Source: 20-14-all-45-10 sp964435965 | GTDB taxonomy: Bacteria; Chloroflexota; Dehalococcoidia; GIF9; AB-539-J10 | Direction: 5' to 3' | Assembly: GCA_964435965.1 (NCBI GenBank) | Contig: CAYTBB010000008.1 | Coordinates: 1 to 35,235, forward strand | DNA length: 35,235 nucleotides | Shown: piece by piece, positions 7,755 through 16,760 of the stretch | How the letters are laid out: each line of letters opens with the position of its first letter | Position numbering within the stretch: the first letter of the stretch is position 1 | Position numbers and translations under genes: made by a program | Notes under the pieces: model-generated | What the model was told of the DNA's origin: nothing | The model's input: only the letters and a program-made list of their open reading frames with translations | Database searches by the model: none

Positions 7755-8132
7755 TTGTATGCATTGGGAAGACATCTGCTACTGGAATTAAAAGATTGCA
7801 ATAAGGAGGTGCTAGATGACTTAGATTTTCTCAGAGACTGTCTTAATGAAGCTGCTGTTCAGTGTGGTGCCATTGTCGTCGGCGAAACTTTCTACCATTT
7901 TTCTCCTCATGGGGTAAGTGGGGTGGTCAACATCGCTGAATCGCATATCTCTATTCATACCTGGCCTGAGTATAGATACGCTGCTGTTGATGTTTTCACC
8001 TGTGGAGACAAAGTGGAACCTGAAGAAGCTGCTAAGCTAATAGTAGAAAAGCTGGAAGCCCAAAATCACTCCTTAATAGAGTTGCGAAGAGGTATTGTAG
8101 TGGATAGCCAGGTTAGTTGGGCCACAAAATGA
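7755..8132 (+). CDS. speD: S-adenosylmethionine decarboxylase proenzyme (pyruvoyl), TTG start
   Basis: 125 aa, the small prokaryotic class 1b SpeD. It decarboxylates AdoMet to supply the aminopropyl donor for polyamine synthesis. The proenzyme cleaves itself: the sequence AESHISIHTWPE places the cleavage between Glu62 and Ser63, Ser63 becoming the pyruvoyl group. His68 and Cys83 (VFTC) occupy the catalytic positions known in Thermotoga SpeD. The start is TTG at 7755, exactly 8 bases after AGGAGG; the first ATG downstream is out of frame. The stop overlaps the speE ATG (ATGA), so the two are translationally coupled. Confidence 0.95.
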   Translation: MYALGRHLLLELKDCNKEVLDDLDFLRDCLNEAAVQCGAIVVGETFYHFSPHGVSGVVNIAESHISIHTWPEYRYAAVDVFTCGDKVEPEEAAKLIVEKLEAQNHSLIELRRGIVVDSQVSWATK

Positions 8133-9052
8133 AAGATAAAGACCCTGATAAACATAAATGGTTTCATGACTATGTCAGCCCTGACCTTACTATGTTGCAT
8201 AGCGTTAAGGAAGTGATATATTCAGGGCAAAGCAAGTTTCAATCGATAGGCATTATTAACACTGGAAGCTTCGGTATTTGTCTTATCCTTGATGGTAAAA
8301 TTCAATCCAGCGAGAAGGATGAGTTTATTTACCATGAAGCTTTAGTACATCCAGCTATGCTTGCCCACCCAAAGCCAGAGAAGGTGTTTATCGCCGGGGG
8401 TGGTGAAGGAGCGACCTTGAGGGAGGTCTTGGCACACAAGACAGTAAAAAGGGCACTCATGGTGGATATTGATGCGCAGGTAATAGATATTTGTCGTCGA
8501 TTCTTACCTTCCTTTCACCAAAATTCCTTTGATGATAGTCGAGCAGAGCTTCACTTCACTGATGCCAGGAAATACCTGGAGGGAAGCGAGGATAAATTTG
8601 ATGTTATCATCATTGATTTACCTGACCCCTTGGCCAAAGGACCAGCCCGTTTGCTATATACCCAAGAGTTCTACCAAATAGTTAAACAAAGGCTTGAGCC
8701 TAATGGTATCATGTCTGTGCAAGCTGAATCTGCCGGCTGGACTGAGTTACAAAATTTCATTGCTATTGCCAACACCTTAAAAATCGTTTTTCCTATAGTT
8801 TATCCTTATCGAGCTCACATACCTTCCTTTGCTGATGAATGGGGATTTATCTCTGCCTCGGAAAACCTCGATCCGGCTAAATTAACACCTGGGGAAATTG
8901 ATGCCAGAATCTCAGCAAGAATAGCAAAAGAACTAAAGTCCTACGATGGGCTCACCCACAAAGCTATGTTTATCCTCCCCAAGCATATTCGCCGGGAGTT
9001 AGCGGCAACCAAAAAAATCATCACTGACAAAGAGCCTATCTTCACCTATTAA
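8129..9052 (+). CDS. speE: Aminopropyltransferase (spermidine synthase family)
   Basis: 307 aa from the ATG at 8129 that overlaps the speD stop. A TTG at 8117 would add four residues but is less likely. It transfers the aminopropyl group of decarboxylated AdoMet to a polyamine acceptor. Visible motifs: DEFIYHE (64-70), GGGEGATLRE (90-99), VDID (112-115), the DAR turn (145-147) and DLPDP (163-167). Classical putrescine-using enzymes carry GGGDGG; GGGEGA is the form seen in Thermus-type triamine/agmatine aminopropyltransferases and plant thermospermine synthases. The acceptor may therefore be agmatine or a longer polyamine. Family is certain; substrate is open. Confidence 0.92.
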   Translation: MKDKDPDKHKWFHDYVSPDLTMLHSVKEVIYSGQSKFQSIGIINTGSFGICLILDGKIQSSEKDEFIYHEALVHPAMLAHPKPEKVFIAGGGEGATLREVLAHKTVKRALMVDIDAQVIDICRRFLPSFHQNSFDDSRAELHFTDARKYLEGSEDKFDVIIIDLPDPLAKGPARLLYTQEFYQIVKQRLEPNGIMSVQAESAGWTELQNFIAIANTLKIVFPIVYPYRAHIPSFADEWGFISASENLDPAKLTPGEIDARISARIAKELKSYDGLTHKAMFILPKHIRRELAATKKIITDKEPIFTY

Positions 9053-9067
9053 AATAGCCTCCCGATT

Positions 9068-9097
9068 TTGAAGCCCTCTCCTTCCTAATGTTATAAT
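9068..9097 (+). promoter_or_regulatory. Promoter of pcrA
   Basis: TTGAAG (9068-9073), 18-base spacer, TATAAT (9092-9097). The -10 ends 14 bases before the pcrA ATG, giving a leader of about 7-8 bases without a ribosome site. Confidence 0.7.
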
Positions 9098-9111
9098 ACC
9101 TACGAACCCTC

Positions 9112-11280
9112 ATGGATATTCTAGCCACGCTTAATCCTGTTCAGAGACAAGCCGTAGAAGCAACAGAGGGGCCTGTGCTTATTCTAGCTGGGCCCGGCAG
9201 CGGCAAGACCAGAGTGATCACCCATCGAGTTGCCTACTTGGTCAGGGGCTGTGGCATTAACCCCCACCATATTATGGCAGTTACCTTCACCAATAAAGCT
9301 GCCCGGGAAATGAAGGAAAGGTTGGAGCAGCTCCTGGGATGGGAGATTGAAGCCTTAACTTTGGGCACTTTCCACGCTATTTGTGCTCGAATTCTCCGCT
9401 GTGAGGGCAAAGCCACAGGGCTTAACGCAGGATTTGTCATTTATGATGATGAAGATCAGTTGAATTTGATAAAACAGAGCCTTCGCGAAGTAAATCTTGA
9501 TCCTAAGCAATATGCTCCTCGTGCTTTGCAATCAGCTATTAGTGCTGCCAAAAGCCGACTTATTAGCCCCAAGGACTATGCGCAGCAGATTCAGAGTTAT
9601 TTTGAGGAGATAGTGCAACGAGTTTATGAGCACTATCAACAGTTGCTCAGTCAAAGTGAGGCAGTGGATTTCGATGACCTACTAATGAAGACAGTGGAGT
9701 TATTCCGCAACCATCTGCAGATCCTTAACAGATACCAGTCGCGCTATCTCCATATTCTAGTTGATGAATTCCAAGATACCAACATTGTTCAGTATATGCT
9801 CATAAAGCAGCTAGCAGGAAAGCACCATAATATCTGTGTTGTTGGTGATCCCGATCAATCCATTTATTCTTGGAGGTTTGCCGATTTGCGCAATATTTTG
9901 AACTTTGAAAAAGACTATCCCGAAGCTAAAGTAGTGTTTTTGGAGCAAAACTATCGTTCTACCAAGACCATTTTAGAAGTAGCCTCAGATGTTATCTCGG
10001 CGAACATGCGGCGCAAGCCAAAAAACTTATGGACAGAAAACGAAGTTGGCTCTCCAGTAGCTATTATAGAAAGTTATAGCGAGGAAGAAGAAGCTCAATC
10101 AGTGGTTAATGAGATAGAAAAGCTGATCAGCCAGGAACAAATATCCCTCAAAGATTGCGCCGTGATGTATCGAGTCAATGCGCAGTCACGAGTTTTGGAG
10201 GAAACATTTATGAGGTATGGAGTGCCTTATAAGCTTGTTGGCGGCACACGCTTTTACCAGAGGCAGGAGGTTAAGGATGTCATCGCTTACCTTAGGCTCA
10301 TTCACAATCCTCATGACAATGTTAGCCTGACCCGGATAATAAATGTTCCTGGGAGGGGCATTGGGCAGGGCACCCTCAACAAACTTCGAGCTTGGGCAAG
10401 GTCTCATGATACTTCTCTCTACGATTCCTTAAAGCAGGTAGTGACAGAGAAGGCTCTCTCCCCCCGTATTATTCAAGCCCTAGCTAGATTTATTGCCCTC
10501 ATTGACGAGCTTATGCCTAAAGGTCACGAGTTAAGCCTCGCTGAATTAACAAATGAAATATTGGAGCATACTGGATATAGGGAATATCTCTTGGATAATG
10601 AGGATGGGGAAGAGAAGTGGGAGAACATAATGGAACTAAGAAGTGTGGCCAAGGAATATGATGGCTTACCCACTGAAGAGGCTTTAGCCACCTTTTTGGA
10701 GAAGGTTAGCCTGGTAGCAGACATAGACGAATTAGATGAAAAAGCTGATGCGGTAACTCTGATTACCTTACATCAAGCTAAAGGCTTGGAGTTCCCCGTG
10801 GTTTTTATCGTTGGCATGGAGGAAGGAATTCTCCCCCATAGGAGGTCTTTTGATGATCCTGAGGAGATGGAAGAGGAGCGTCGTCTTTGCTATGTGGGCA
10901 TGACCCGAGCTAAGAAACAACTCTACCTTTTGCGTAGTTACCGGCGTAGCTTATTTGGCGGCTCAGTAAATCCTCCATCTCGCTTCCTTCAGGATATTCC
11001 ATCGCATCTGGTAACTACCCGGGGGCTATGGGAGCAGGAAAGCCTTGGTCTCCCAGCCACTGTTTACTCCCAATCACCAGTTAATTCCTTAAGCACCTTA
11101 GAATTGAAGGTGGGTGACTGGGTGCACCACAGCAAATTTGGCGACGGCGTAGTGATGGATTGCCTTCCTGACAGAGGGGATCGAGTGGTAACTGTGGCCT
11201 TTAAAGAAGCTGGGGTTAAGAAGCTACTGCTCAGCCTGGCAAAATTGGAGAAAATCGAAAAAGATATTGATTTTCCCTGA
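9112..11280 (+). CDS. pcrA: ATP-dependent DNA helicase, PcrA/UvrD (SF1A)
   Basis: 722 aa. A 3'-5' helicase acting in nucleotide excision and mismatch repair and in removing stalled complexes. Superfamily 1 motifs in order: Walker A AGPGSGKT (26-33), TFTNKAA (Ia), DEFQDT (motif II, about 218-223), GDPDQSIYSWR (motif III, about 245-255), LITLHQAKGLEF (motif V, about 549-560) and VGMTRAK (motif VI, about 594-600). The C-terminus (VGDWVHHSKFGDGVV and following) is the small Tudor-like domain that in Gram-positive PcrA contacts RNA polymerase. Complete, with its own near-leaderless promoter. UvrD and PcrA cannot be separated by sequence alone. Confidence 0.95.
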   Translation: MDILATLNPVQRQAVEATEGPVLILAGPGSGKTRVITHRVAYLVRGCGINPHHIMAVTFTNKAAREMKERLEQLLGWEIEALTLGTFHAICARILRCEGKATGLNAGFVIYDDEDQLNLIKQSLREVNLDPKQYAPRALQSAISAAKSRLISPKDYAQQIQSYFEEIVQRVYEHYQQLLSQSEAVDFDDLLMKTVELFRNHLQILNRYQSRYLHILVDEFQDTNIVQYMLIKQLAGKHHNICVVGDPDQSIYSWRFADLRNILNFEKDYPEAKVVFLEQNYRSTKTILEVASDVISANMRRKPKNLWTENEVGSPVAIIESYSEEEEAQSVVNEIEKLISQEQISLKDCAVMYRVNAQSRVLEETFMRYGVPYKLVGGTRFYQRQEVKDVIAYLRLIHNPHDNVSLTRIINVPGRGIGQGTLNKLRAWARSHDTSLYDSLKQVVTEKALSPRIIQALARFIALIDELMPKGHELSLAELTNEILEHTGYREYLLDNEDGEEKWENIMELRSVAKEYDGLPTEEALATFLEKVSLVADIDELDEKADAVTLITLHQAKGLEFPVVFIVGMEEGILPHRRSFDDPEEMEEERRLCYVGMTRAKKQLYLLRSYRRSLFGGSVNPPSRFLQDIPSHLVTTRGLWEQESLGLPATVYSQSPVNSLSTLELKVGDWVHHSKFGDGVVMDCLPDRGDRVVTVAFKEAGVKKLLLSLAKLEKIEKDIDFP

Positions 11281-11316
11281 CAAAATCGTAGAACATTAAC
11301 ATTTCCCTGACAAAAT
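11272..11316. repeat. 15-bp direct repeat at the pcrA stop codon
   Basis: TTTCCCTGACAAAAT occurs at 11272-11286 (containing the pcrA TGA) and again at 11302-11316. This is a small local duplication of the gene end; no function is evident. Confidence 0.7.
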
Positions 11317-11506
11317 ATTGACAAACGCTACCAAATGTATCAACATATAATTGCATGTTAGGGCGAGGCATGTAAGAAGGAAAAAGAATGGAGTTCTCCA
11401 TCTTGACTCTGGATGGGGGTAAAAACTGGGTAGTGCGCAATTTTATAGTATATTGTACTGATAAGTTTTGTTGTTTTACCGTCTTTGGTAAAAAAGGGGG
11501 TGACAT

Positions 11507-11698
11507 ATGAAAAAAGGAGGGGTTATCTTAAATGATGTTGCACTCTCTGGTTGGGAGAAAAGAGTGATCAAGATCTCCCATAAGGAGTTAGAAGGCGAGC
11601 TTGCGAAGTTAAGAGAGACACCGTTTTCCGCTATTGTGATTGAAACTGGTGCCCGTCATTATGGGCTTCCACCTGATGCAAAAGAACGCCGGATGTGA
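11507..11698 (+). CDS. Small hypothetical protein, 63 aa
   Basis: ATG at 11507 is preceded by a strong Shine-Dalgarno (AAGGGGGTGA). The predicted protein is soluble and charged, with an amphipathic helix around ISHKELEGELAKLRE (23-37) followed by a strand-like AIVIETG (42-48). I do not recognise it. A terminator-like hairpin separates it from the following 559-codon gene, 68 bases downstream. Both sit between the repair genes pcrA and mutL, so the pair looks like an inserted two-gene unit in which this small protein might be a partner or regulator; that is inference. The 226-base stretch upstream holds TTGACA at 11318, but with a 22-base spacing to TATAAT (11346-11351), so I do not claim a promoter there. 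Confidence 0.6.
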   Translation: MKKGGVILNDVALSGWEKRVIKISHKELEGELAKLRETPFSAIVIETGARHYGLPPDAKERRM

Positions 11699-11725
11699 AA
11701 AGCAAAGTTTCTCACGAAATTGGAG

Positions 11726-11754
11726 CAGGGGCGATATTGCCCCTGTTCTCTTTT
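11726..11754 (+). terminator. Intrinsic terminator or attenuator
   Basis: CAGGGGC (11726-11732) pairs perfectly with GCCCCTG (11739-11745) around GATATT, and is followed by TTCTCTTTT. It lies between the 63-aa gene and the ribosome site of the next gene, so it would end or attenuate transcription into the large gene. Confidence 0.7.
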
Positions 11755-11765
11755 AGGAGATCCTG

Positions 11766-13444
11766 ATGCCAGCCCATAAAGAAAGAAAGGCAGAAGAACC
11801 TTACCAGAGTTGGGTTATATTGTATCCTACGCAGAAAGGCGATCTAGAGATACTTAAGGAACTCCTACTTCCAAAACGAGAGTTATCTTTAGCAGCAGTG
11901 TCTGTATTTAATTACCTTGTGAAACCTCCCAAAGGTAAAAACGCCCGCTATGTCGTAGCGTTTTGGTTGAGGCTGCATACTTTGACCAAGATTTCTCAGA
12001 CAGCATATCCACATTTTACTCTAGAGGCTTCAGAGATATAGATAAGATCTGCAAAAGACTCCACTTCTTCTCCCGCAGAATTGAACCTTCCAATGTAACT
12101 GAATTTGGTGCTTTAGAACAACTTAATGATTCATATCTTGGCTTCTGTGTTATTCGTCCCTTGCAGACGAAAAAATTGGGCCGAACTGTAATCAAACCTC
12201 GAAGAGAAATCCCTGAGGTAGAATTCCCTACTTGCTGTGGTCGCTTTCATACCAATATAGCTGGTGGGAGGTTATCTGTGGATTCAGCTCCTTTTATGGA
12301 ACAGGATACCCGAGTTCAAACCTGTAGCTCTGTTGCCATTTGGATTAGTACTACAGCAATGGCTCACTGCTTCGACCTTCCCAAGTATACTACTTCGGAG
12401 ATAATGGACAAGGCGACTAAAACTTTAGCAGGTATGAGAGTAGGGCCAACTCAAGGGCTTACCTATGAGCAAATAATGTTGGCTTGTCGTGATATGGGCT
12501 ATGCCCCCATCGTATTTGAGGAAACAGATAAGTTGGAGGCGATCTACCAGATATACTCCTACGTAGAATCGGGTATACCTCCCATTTTATTTCTACAACT
12601 ACCTGACGGTAACCATCACGCAATAACTGCTGTAGGCCATGCCTATAGCTTGCCGTCGCAATCAAAGTTGCAAGAAATTCGCATCCTAAAGTTAGGAGAA
12701 GAAATACTGCGCTATTTCAGGAGTTCTGAGTGGGTCCCTTCCTTCTATGTCCATGATGACCAAAGAGGAATTTTTCGTGAGTTGAGATTCCTTGAGCCAG
12801 ACCCCACTCAATTAAGGCAAAGAATATCTTCCGCTCATAGGGATACTTGGTTCCCAGCTAAAATTAGTGCTGATTTAAAAGACTGGCACTGTCCAGTTTC
12901 TATCAATCTAGGTCTCCCTTCAAAACATGTTCCAAAAGAAATCATTGCAAACTTATGGGGGACTATCGTGCCATTACCAAGAGAGATTACATTATCCCAT
13001 TCTGAAATGGAAAGGAAATGTGCCTGGATAATAAACTTTTGCTTTAATCGCTTGAAATTAAAAGCCCCAGAAAATCTTGTGCTTCGCTCATATTTGATTC
13101 GTTCCAATGACTACAAAGCGAGAATTGGGCAAAGTGGTGACATATCTGATTTTGTTATGGCGCTATATCGAGGGAAATCAATGCCAAAGTGGCTCTGGGT
13201 CACAGAGATGTCTACTGTGAATCTATGGAACGCTACATCCGTAAATAAGCTCCGTATTAAAGGCGAGCTTATTCTTGACGCAACTAGCAATCCCTGGCCG
13301 ACTGACTTTGAAGCGTTTCACTGGGTTGATGACAATAATGTGGGTAAGGTAGCAACCATGACTCAGGATGATGTCGACATAGATGCTGCGCTCACGATGT
13401 GGTCAGAGGGACCGGATAGACCCTACCGTCCTATGGTTCGGTAA
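11766..13444 (+). pseudogene. Papain/C39-like cysteine peptidase-fold protein, split by one frameshift
   Basis: The frame opening at ATG 11766 (AGGAGA ribosome site at 11755-11760) breaks at a TTTT run, 11961-11964. The frame shifted by -1 continues for 493 codons to 13444. Joined, they read ...NARYVVAFLVEAAYFDQDFS..., a smooth 559-residue protein. Composite Cys187 (QTCSSVAIW) and His284/285 (GNHHAITAVGH), followed by an FYVHDDQRG segment, look like the Cys-His-Asp core of papain/C39-fold peptidases. An N-terminal region contains SYLGFCVIRPL and GRTVIKP, phrases I associate with a poorly described bacterial family. There is no signal peptide or membrane segment. The shift may be an assembly error or true inactivation; the site is not a classical slippery heptamer. 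Peptidase activity is inferred from a few residues only. Confidence 0.6.
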
Positions 13445-13513
13445 CACAACGTAGCTGATAAGGCGCTGAAATTTTCCTAACACCTTGTTTATTAGTCTCA
13501 CACCAAGCCCCCC

Positions 13514-13542
13514 TTGACAAAATACACGAAAGCGTGTAAAAT
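13514..13542 (+). promoter_or_regulatory. Leaderless promoter of mutL
   Basis: TTGACA (13514-13519), 17-base spacer, TAAAAT (13537-13542). The -10 ends 8 bases before the mutL ATG, so transcription should begin at or next to the start codon. Confidence 0.8.
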
Positions 13543-13550
13543 TGTCTTAA

Positions 13551-15239
13551 ATGTCAATTAAAGTTTTAGCGCCCGAGGTAATCTCCAAGATTGCTGCTGG
13601 GGAGGTAATTGAGAGGCCGGCTTCAGTAGTGAAGGAACTGGTGGAGAACTCTTTGGATGCCGGGGCTAGCCAAATTAGTATAGAAACTCAAGGCGGTGGT
13701 ATAGACCTAATCAAGGTAAGCGATAATGGGGCAGGTATCCCGGCATCAGAAGTAAAGCTCGCCTTCCGTAGGTATGCCACCAGCAAGATTAGCAGCACGG
13801 TCGATTTGGCAAGCATCTCCAGTCTTGGTTTTCGTGGTGAAGCTTTACCGAGCATTGCCGCTGTTGCTGAGGTGGAAATTTCCACCAAAGCTTCCTCAGA
13901 TGCTGTTGGCAGTTACATGTACTTGAGGAAGGGCGACATAGTTCGCCAGGAGAGCCACGCCAGACCTCAGGGTACCACTGTGATCGTGCACCGACTATTC
14001 CGTTATTTTCCCGCCCGACTCAAGTTTCTCAAATCGGCAAATGCAGAAAATAGCCATATCGCCCATGTGGTAAGCCATTATGCTTTAGCCTTCCCTGGGG
14101 TAAGGTTCTGCTTGCTTGTTGATAAACGCCTTAGTTTGCAAACTGCAGGCAATGGCGAGCTGCGTGATGTGGTAAATCAAATATATGGTTTAGAGGTAGC
14201 CCAAAAGATGCTAGAGGTAGGGGCGGGAGATATGGTTTGTAAGATCAGCGGTTTAGTGAGCCCACCCTCCTTATCTCGCTCCAATCGCGGCTATCTCAGC
14301 TTCTTTGTCAATCGGAGGTGGGTGCACACTCCTTTGCTGATGCGGGCAACTGAAGAGGCTTACCATGGCTTGCTTATGGACGGCAAGCACCCTATGGCTA
14401 TAATCAACATCTCATTGCCACCTGAGGAAATCGATGTCAATGTTCACCCTACCAAAGCTCAAGTGAAGTTTCGTCGTGAACAGGCTGTTTTTGCTAGCAC
14501 AGAAGAGGCAGTAAAAGGTGCATTAGCTAGGGCACCCATAGCCAAGTCTGGAGCTATGCCTCTCTCAGTTACTTCATGGCAAGAGATTGCTTCGTTGAGG
14601 TCGCAAAGACAGGGAATGATAAAGGAAAAAGAGCCGACCTTTGTTCCCCCGTTACTTGCTCCGGGCTTACCCGTTTTACGTGTAATGGGGCAGCTAGCCA
14701 ATACTTACATCATTGCTGAGGGACCTGAGGGGCTTTATCTCATTGACCAACATGCGGCGCATGAACGTATACTCTATGAGAGAATTTTAGCCCAGTGGTC
14801 GCGGGCAGAGGTCGAAGTTCAAGGGTTACTCCAGCCAATAACCATAGAACTCAGCCCCAGTGGGGAAGAACCCTTGAAAGCTAACAAAGAGATTTTAGCT
14901 CAATTCGGTTTTGCTATTGAGCCTTTTGGTGATAGAAGCTATTTAATACGTGCTGTACCAGTAGTGATAGCGAAGGTGAATGTTATTGAGGCAGTAAGCA
15001 TGCTGCTTGATAACCTTGCCAGCAAGGAGAATCCAGCTTCATGGGAAGAGAAAATAGCAGAGTCTCTTGCTTGCCACAGTGCCATCAGAGCAGGGCAGCA
15101 GTTAAGCGATGAGGAAATGAGAGAATTAGTAAGACAGCTAGAGCAAGCTAACCAACCTCGCACTTGTCCCCATGGCAGGCCGACTATGATTCATTTGAGC
15201 TCACATCAATTGGAAAAGGAGTTTGGCAGAGTAAGCTAG
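13551..15239 (+). CDS. mutL: DNA mismatch repair protein MutL with endonuclease motifs
   Basis: 562 aa. MutL links MutS recognition of a mismatch to strand incision. The N-terminal GHKL ATPase has ENSLDAGAS (32-40), DNGAGI (58-63), YATSKI (75-80) and GFRGEALPS (93-101). The C-terminal dimerisation domain carries DQHAAHERILYE (399-410), ACHSAIRAG (about 507) and CPHGRPT (about 538), the metal-binding motifs of MutL homologues that nick DNA themselves, expected in bacteria without MutH. The linker is short (about 330-380), making this a compact MutL. The start is set by the leaderless promoter. Complete. Confidence 0.96.
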   Translation: MSIKVLAPEVISKIAAGEVIERPASVVKELVENSLDAGASQISIETQGGGIDLIKVSDNGAGIPASEVKLAFRRYATSKISSTVDLASISSLGFRGEALPSIAAVAEVEISTKASSDAVGSYMYLRKGDIVRQESHARPQGTTVIVHRLFRYFPARLKFLKSANAENSHIAHVVSHYALAFPGVRFCLLVDKRLSLQTAGNGELRDVVNQIYGLEVAQKMLEVGAGDMVCKISGLVSPPSLSRSNRGYLSFFVNRRWVHTPLLMRATEEAYHGLLMDGKHPMAIINISLPPEEIDVNVHPTKAQVKFRREQAVFASTEEAVKGALARAPIAKSGAMPLSVTSWQEIASLRSQRQGMIKEKEPTFVPPLLAPGLPVLRVMGQLANTYIIAEGPEGLYLIDQHAAHERILYERILAQWSRAEVEVQGLLQPITIELSPSGEEPLKANKEILAQFGFAIEPFGDRSYLIRAVPVVIAKVNVIEAVSMLLDNLASKENPASWEEKIAESLACHSAIRAGQQLSDEEMRELVRQLEQANQPRTCPHGRPTMIHLSSHQLEKEFGRVS

Positions 15240-15269
15240 CTAAGGAGCATTCAGCATTAGCATTAGGAT

Positions 15270-15428
15270 CTACAGGGTAAATCCGCCCTGATAGTCATAA
15301 TCAAGTAAGTTTTCCAAAATATTAAATTCATTATCTCCAGTACGTCGTGACACACCAATAAGGGCTACAGATTTAGGTTCCAGAAACTTTTCATTTGAGT
15401 TGCCGTATCCATAAATGTTGATATTCCC
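15270..15428 (-). pseudogene. CoA-binding domain remnant of an ADP-forming acyl-CoA synthetase
   Basis: On the minus strand a 52-codon open stretch without an ATG reads ...FLEPKSVALIGVSRR, then NILENLLDYDYQGG, and ends at TAG 15270-15272. This matches the first Rossmann strand and helix of the CoA-binding domain in ADP-forming acetate-CoA ligases and related acyltransferases (EPKSVAVIGAS). The rest of the roughly 450-700 residue protein is missing. No other gene is visible between mutL and 15600. Confidence 0.5.
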
Positions 15429-15518
15429 CTATTAAACTCTAGCCGCTAGAAGTTTGCTGATCCTGAGATATTTTGTATTTTGCCATGGTGTTCTATCAAA
15501 AAGGTATGGAGGTAGATG

Positions 15519-15551
15519 AAAAAGAAAGGCCTGCCTCAGGCTCTAGCAGGC
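15519..15551 (-). terminator. Intrinsic terminator of the UxaA-family operon
   Basis: Read on the minus strand, GCCTGC and GCAGGC (15546-15551 and 15529-15534) form a 6-bp stem around an 11-base loop, followed by CTTTCTTTTT (15519-15528). It lies about 50 bases past the end of the large subunit gene. Confidence 0.7.
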
Positions 15552-15599
15552 ACTCGCAGCACTGTGTACCTTGGTCCCCGCATATTAAACCAGTGAGTT

Positions 15600-16760
15600 C
15601 TAAATCACAGGGCCAATTGTATAGATATCGGTGGCGGTGAAATAGCCTGTAGTTTCAGCCATGGTCTTCTTTCCTGAGGCTACTTTTAAGACCTCCTCAT
15701 ATATAGTTTGGCCTGCCTTCCTTAAGGTATGGCTAGCCCCGCTAGTGATATCTATGTATAAGTCCATATGGTCAGGGAGATGCTGGTAGGTTATGGGGTT
15801 TGCTGTGATCTTGATTACAGGAACAAATGGGAAACCTTGGGGAGCCCCCAGTCCTGTAGAGAATAGAATGACCTGTGCTCCTGCAGCAGCTAGAGCGGTT
15901 AGTGCCTCTGGTTCCCGACCTGGCGAGTCGATGATGAAAAGCCCCTTACCCTGTGGCCTCTCCCCATATTCATAGACAGCTTGGATAGGCTTAGTGCCTC
16001 CCTTAGCAATAGCGCCTAGCGATTTCTCCTCAATAGTGGTAAGACCACCGGCAATGTTGCCTTTCGTAGGTTGCCCTCCACGCATATCTGTTCCCATAGC
16101 TATGGCACGCTTCTCCATGCGGTCTACAATTTCTAGGATTCTGCGTCCTACTTCTGGGGACACTGCTCTCTGAGCTAGTATATGCTCGGCGCCAATGAAC
16201 TCTGTGGTTTCCCCGAAAACGGCGCTGCCGCCTTTCTCAATTAGCAAATCAACAGCGGCACCAATGGCTGGGTTGGAAGCTAGCCCTGACGTCGTATCGG
16301 AGGCGCCACACTTGATACCGATTCTCAGCTCAGATTCGTCGACTTTACTGCGCCGTAGCGCAGATGCTTCAACTACCAACTGGCGAGCCAGTCGTGACCC
16401 TTCAGCCAGGGCAGGATTGACTCCACCTATCTTTTGAATAACTATCTTCTCTACAAGTTTTCCCGATTGGGATATGCCCTCGGCTACTTGATCCACCGAA
16501 ATACTTTCGCAGCCTAGGCTTACTAAGAGTACACTAGCCAAATTTGGGTTCCGCCCTAGAGAGATCAAGGTGCGGGTTACCAGATCAAGGTCAGATTTCG
16601 TCTGGCAGCACCCCTGCTGGTGAAGAAAAGCGACACTACTACGAATCTGATTGCTTATCCAGTGAGCTACATCGCAGGCACAGGCTACAGTAGGAATAAT
16701 ACCTACATAATTCCTAACACCAAAGGAACCATCTGGGCGAGGATATCCTAAGAAACTCAT
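15600..16760 (-). CDS. UxaA-family hydro-/sulfo-lyase, large subunit
   Basis: 386 aa, matching the C-terminal catalytic part of altronate/galactarate dehydratases (GD_AH_C) and the large subunit of two-component relatives such as sulfolactate sulfo-lyase (SuyB). Conserved features: GVRNYVGIIPTV (14-25), a GCCQ pair (50-53), LGCE (82-85), GIKCGASDTTSG (about 160-171), and PEALTALAAAGAQVILFSTGLG near 283-304. Conserved cysteines suggest a metal or Fe-S site. Its start overlaps the small-subunit stop by 4 bases (ATGA), so the two make one heteromeric enzyme. No sugar-acid or sulfonate pathway genes lie nearby, so the substrate cannot be assigned. Confidence 0.85.
   Translation of the reverse strand: MSFLGYPRPDGSFGVRNYVGIIPTVACACDVAHWISNQIRSSVAFLHQQGCCQTKSDLDLVTRTLISLGRNPNLASVLLVSLGCESISVDQVAEGISQSGKLVEKIVIQKIGGVNPALAEGSRLARQLVVEASALRRSKVDESELRIGIKCGASDTTSGLASNPAIGAAVDLLIEKGGSAVFGETTEFIGAEHILAQRAVSPEVGRRILEIVDRMEKRAIAMGTDMRGGQPTKGNIAGGLTTIEEKSLGAIAKGGTKPIQAVYEYGERPQGKGLFIIDSPGREPEALTALAAAGAQVILFSTGLGAPQGFPFVPVIKITANPITYQHLPDHMDLYIDITSGASHTLRKAGQTIYEEVLKVASGKKTMAETTGYFTATDIYTIGPVI

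Noticed and set aside
11318..11351. TTGACA...TATAAT as promoter of the 63-aa gene
   Set aside because: The spacing is 22 bases, outside the 16-18 range for sigma-70-type promoters.
11955..11970. Programmed -1 frameshift in the peptidase-like gene
   Set aside because: CGTTTTGG lacks an X-XXY-YYZ heptamer in the right phase, and I see no obvious downstream stimulator; an indel is simpler.
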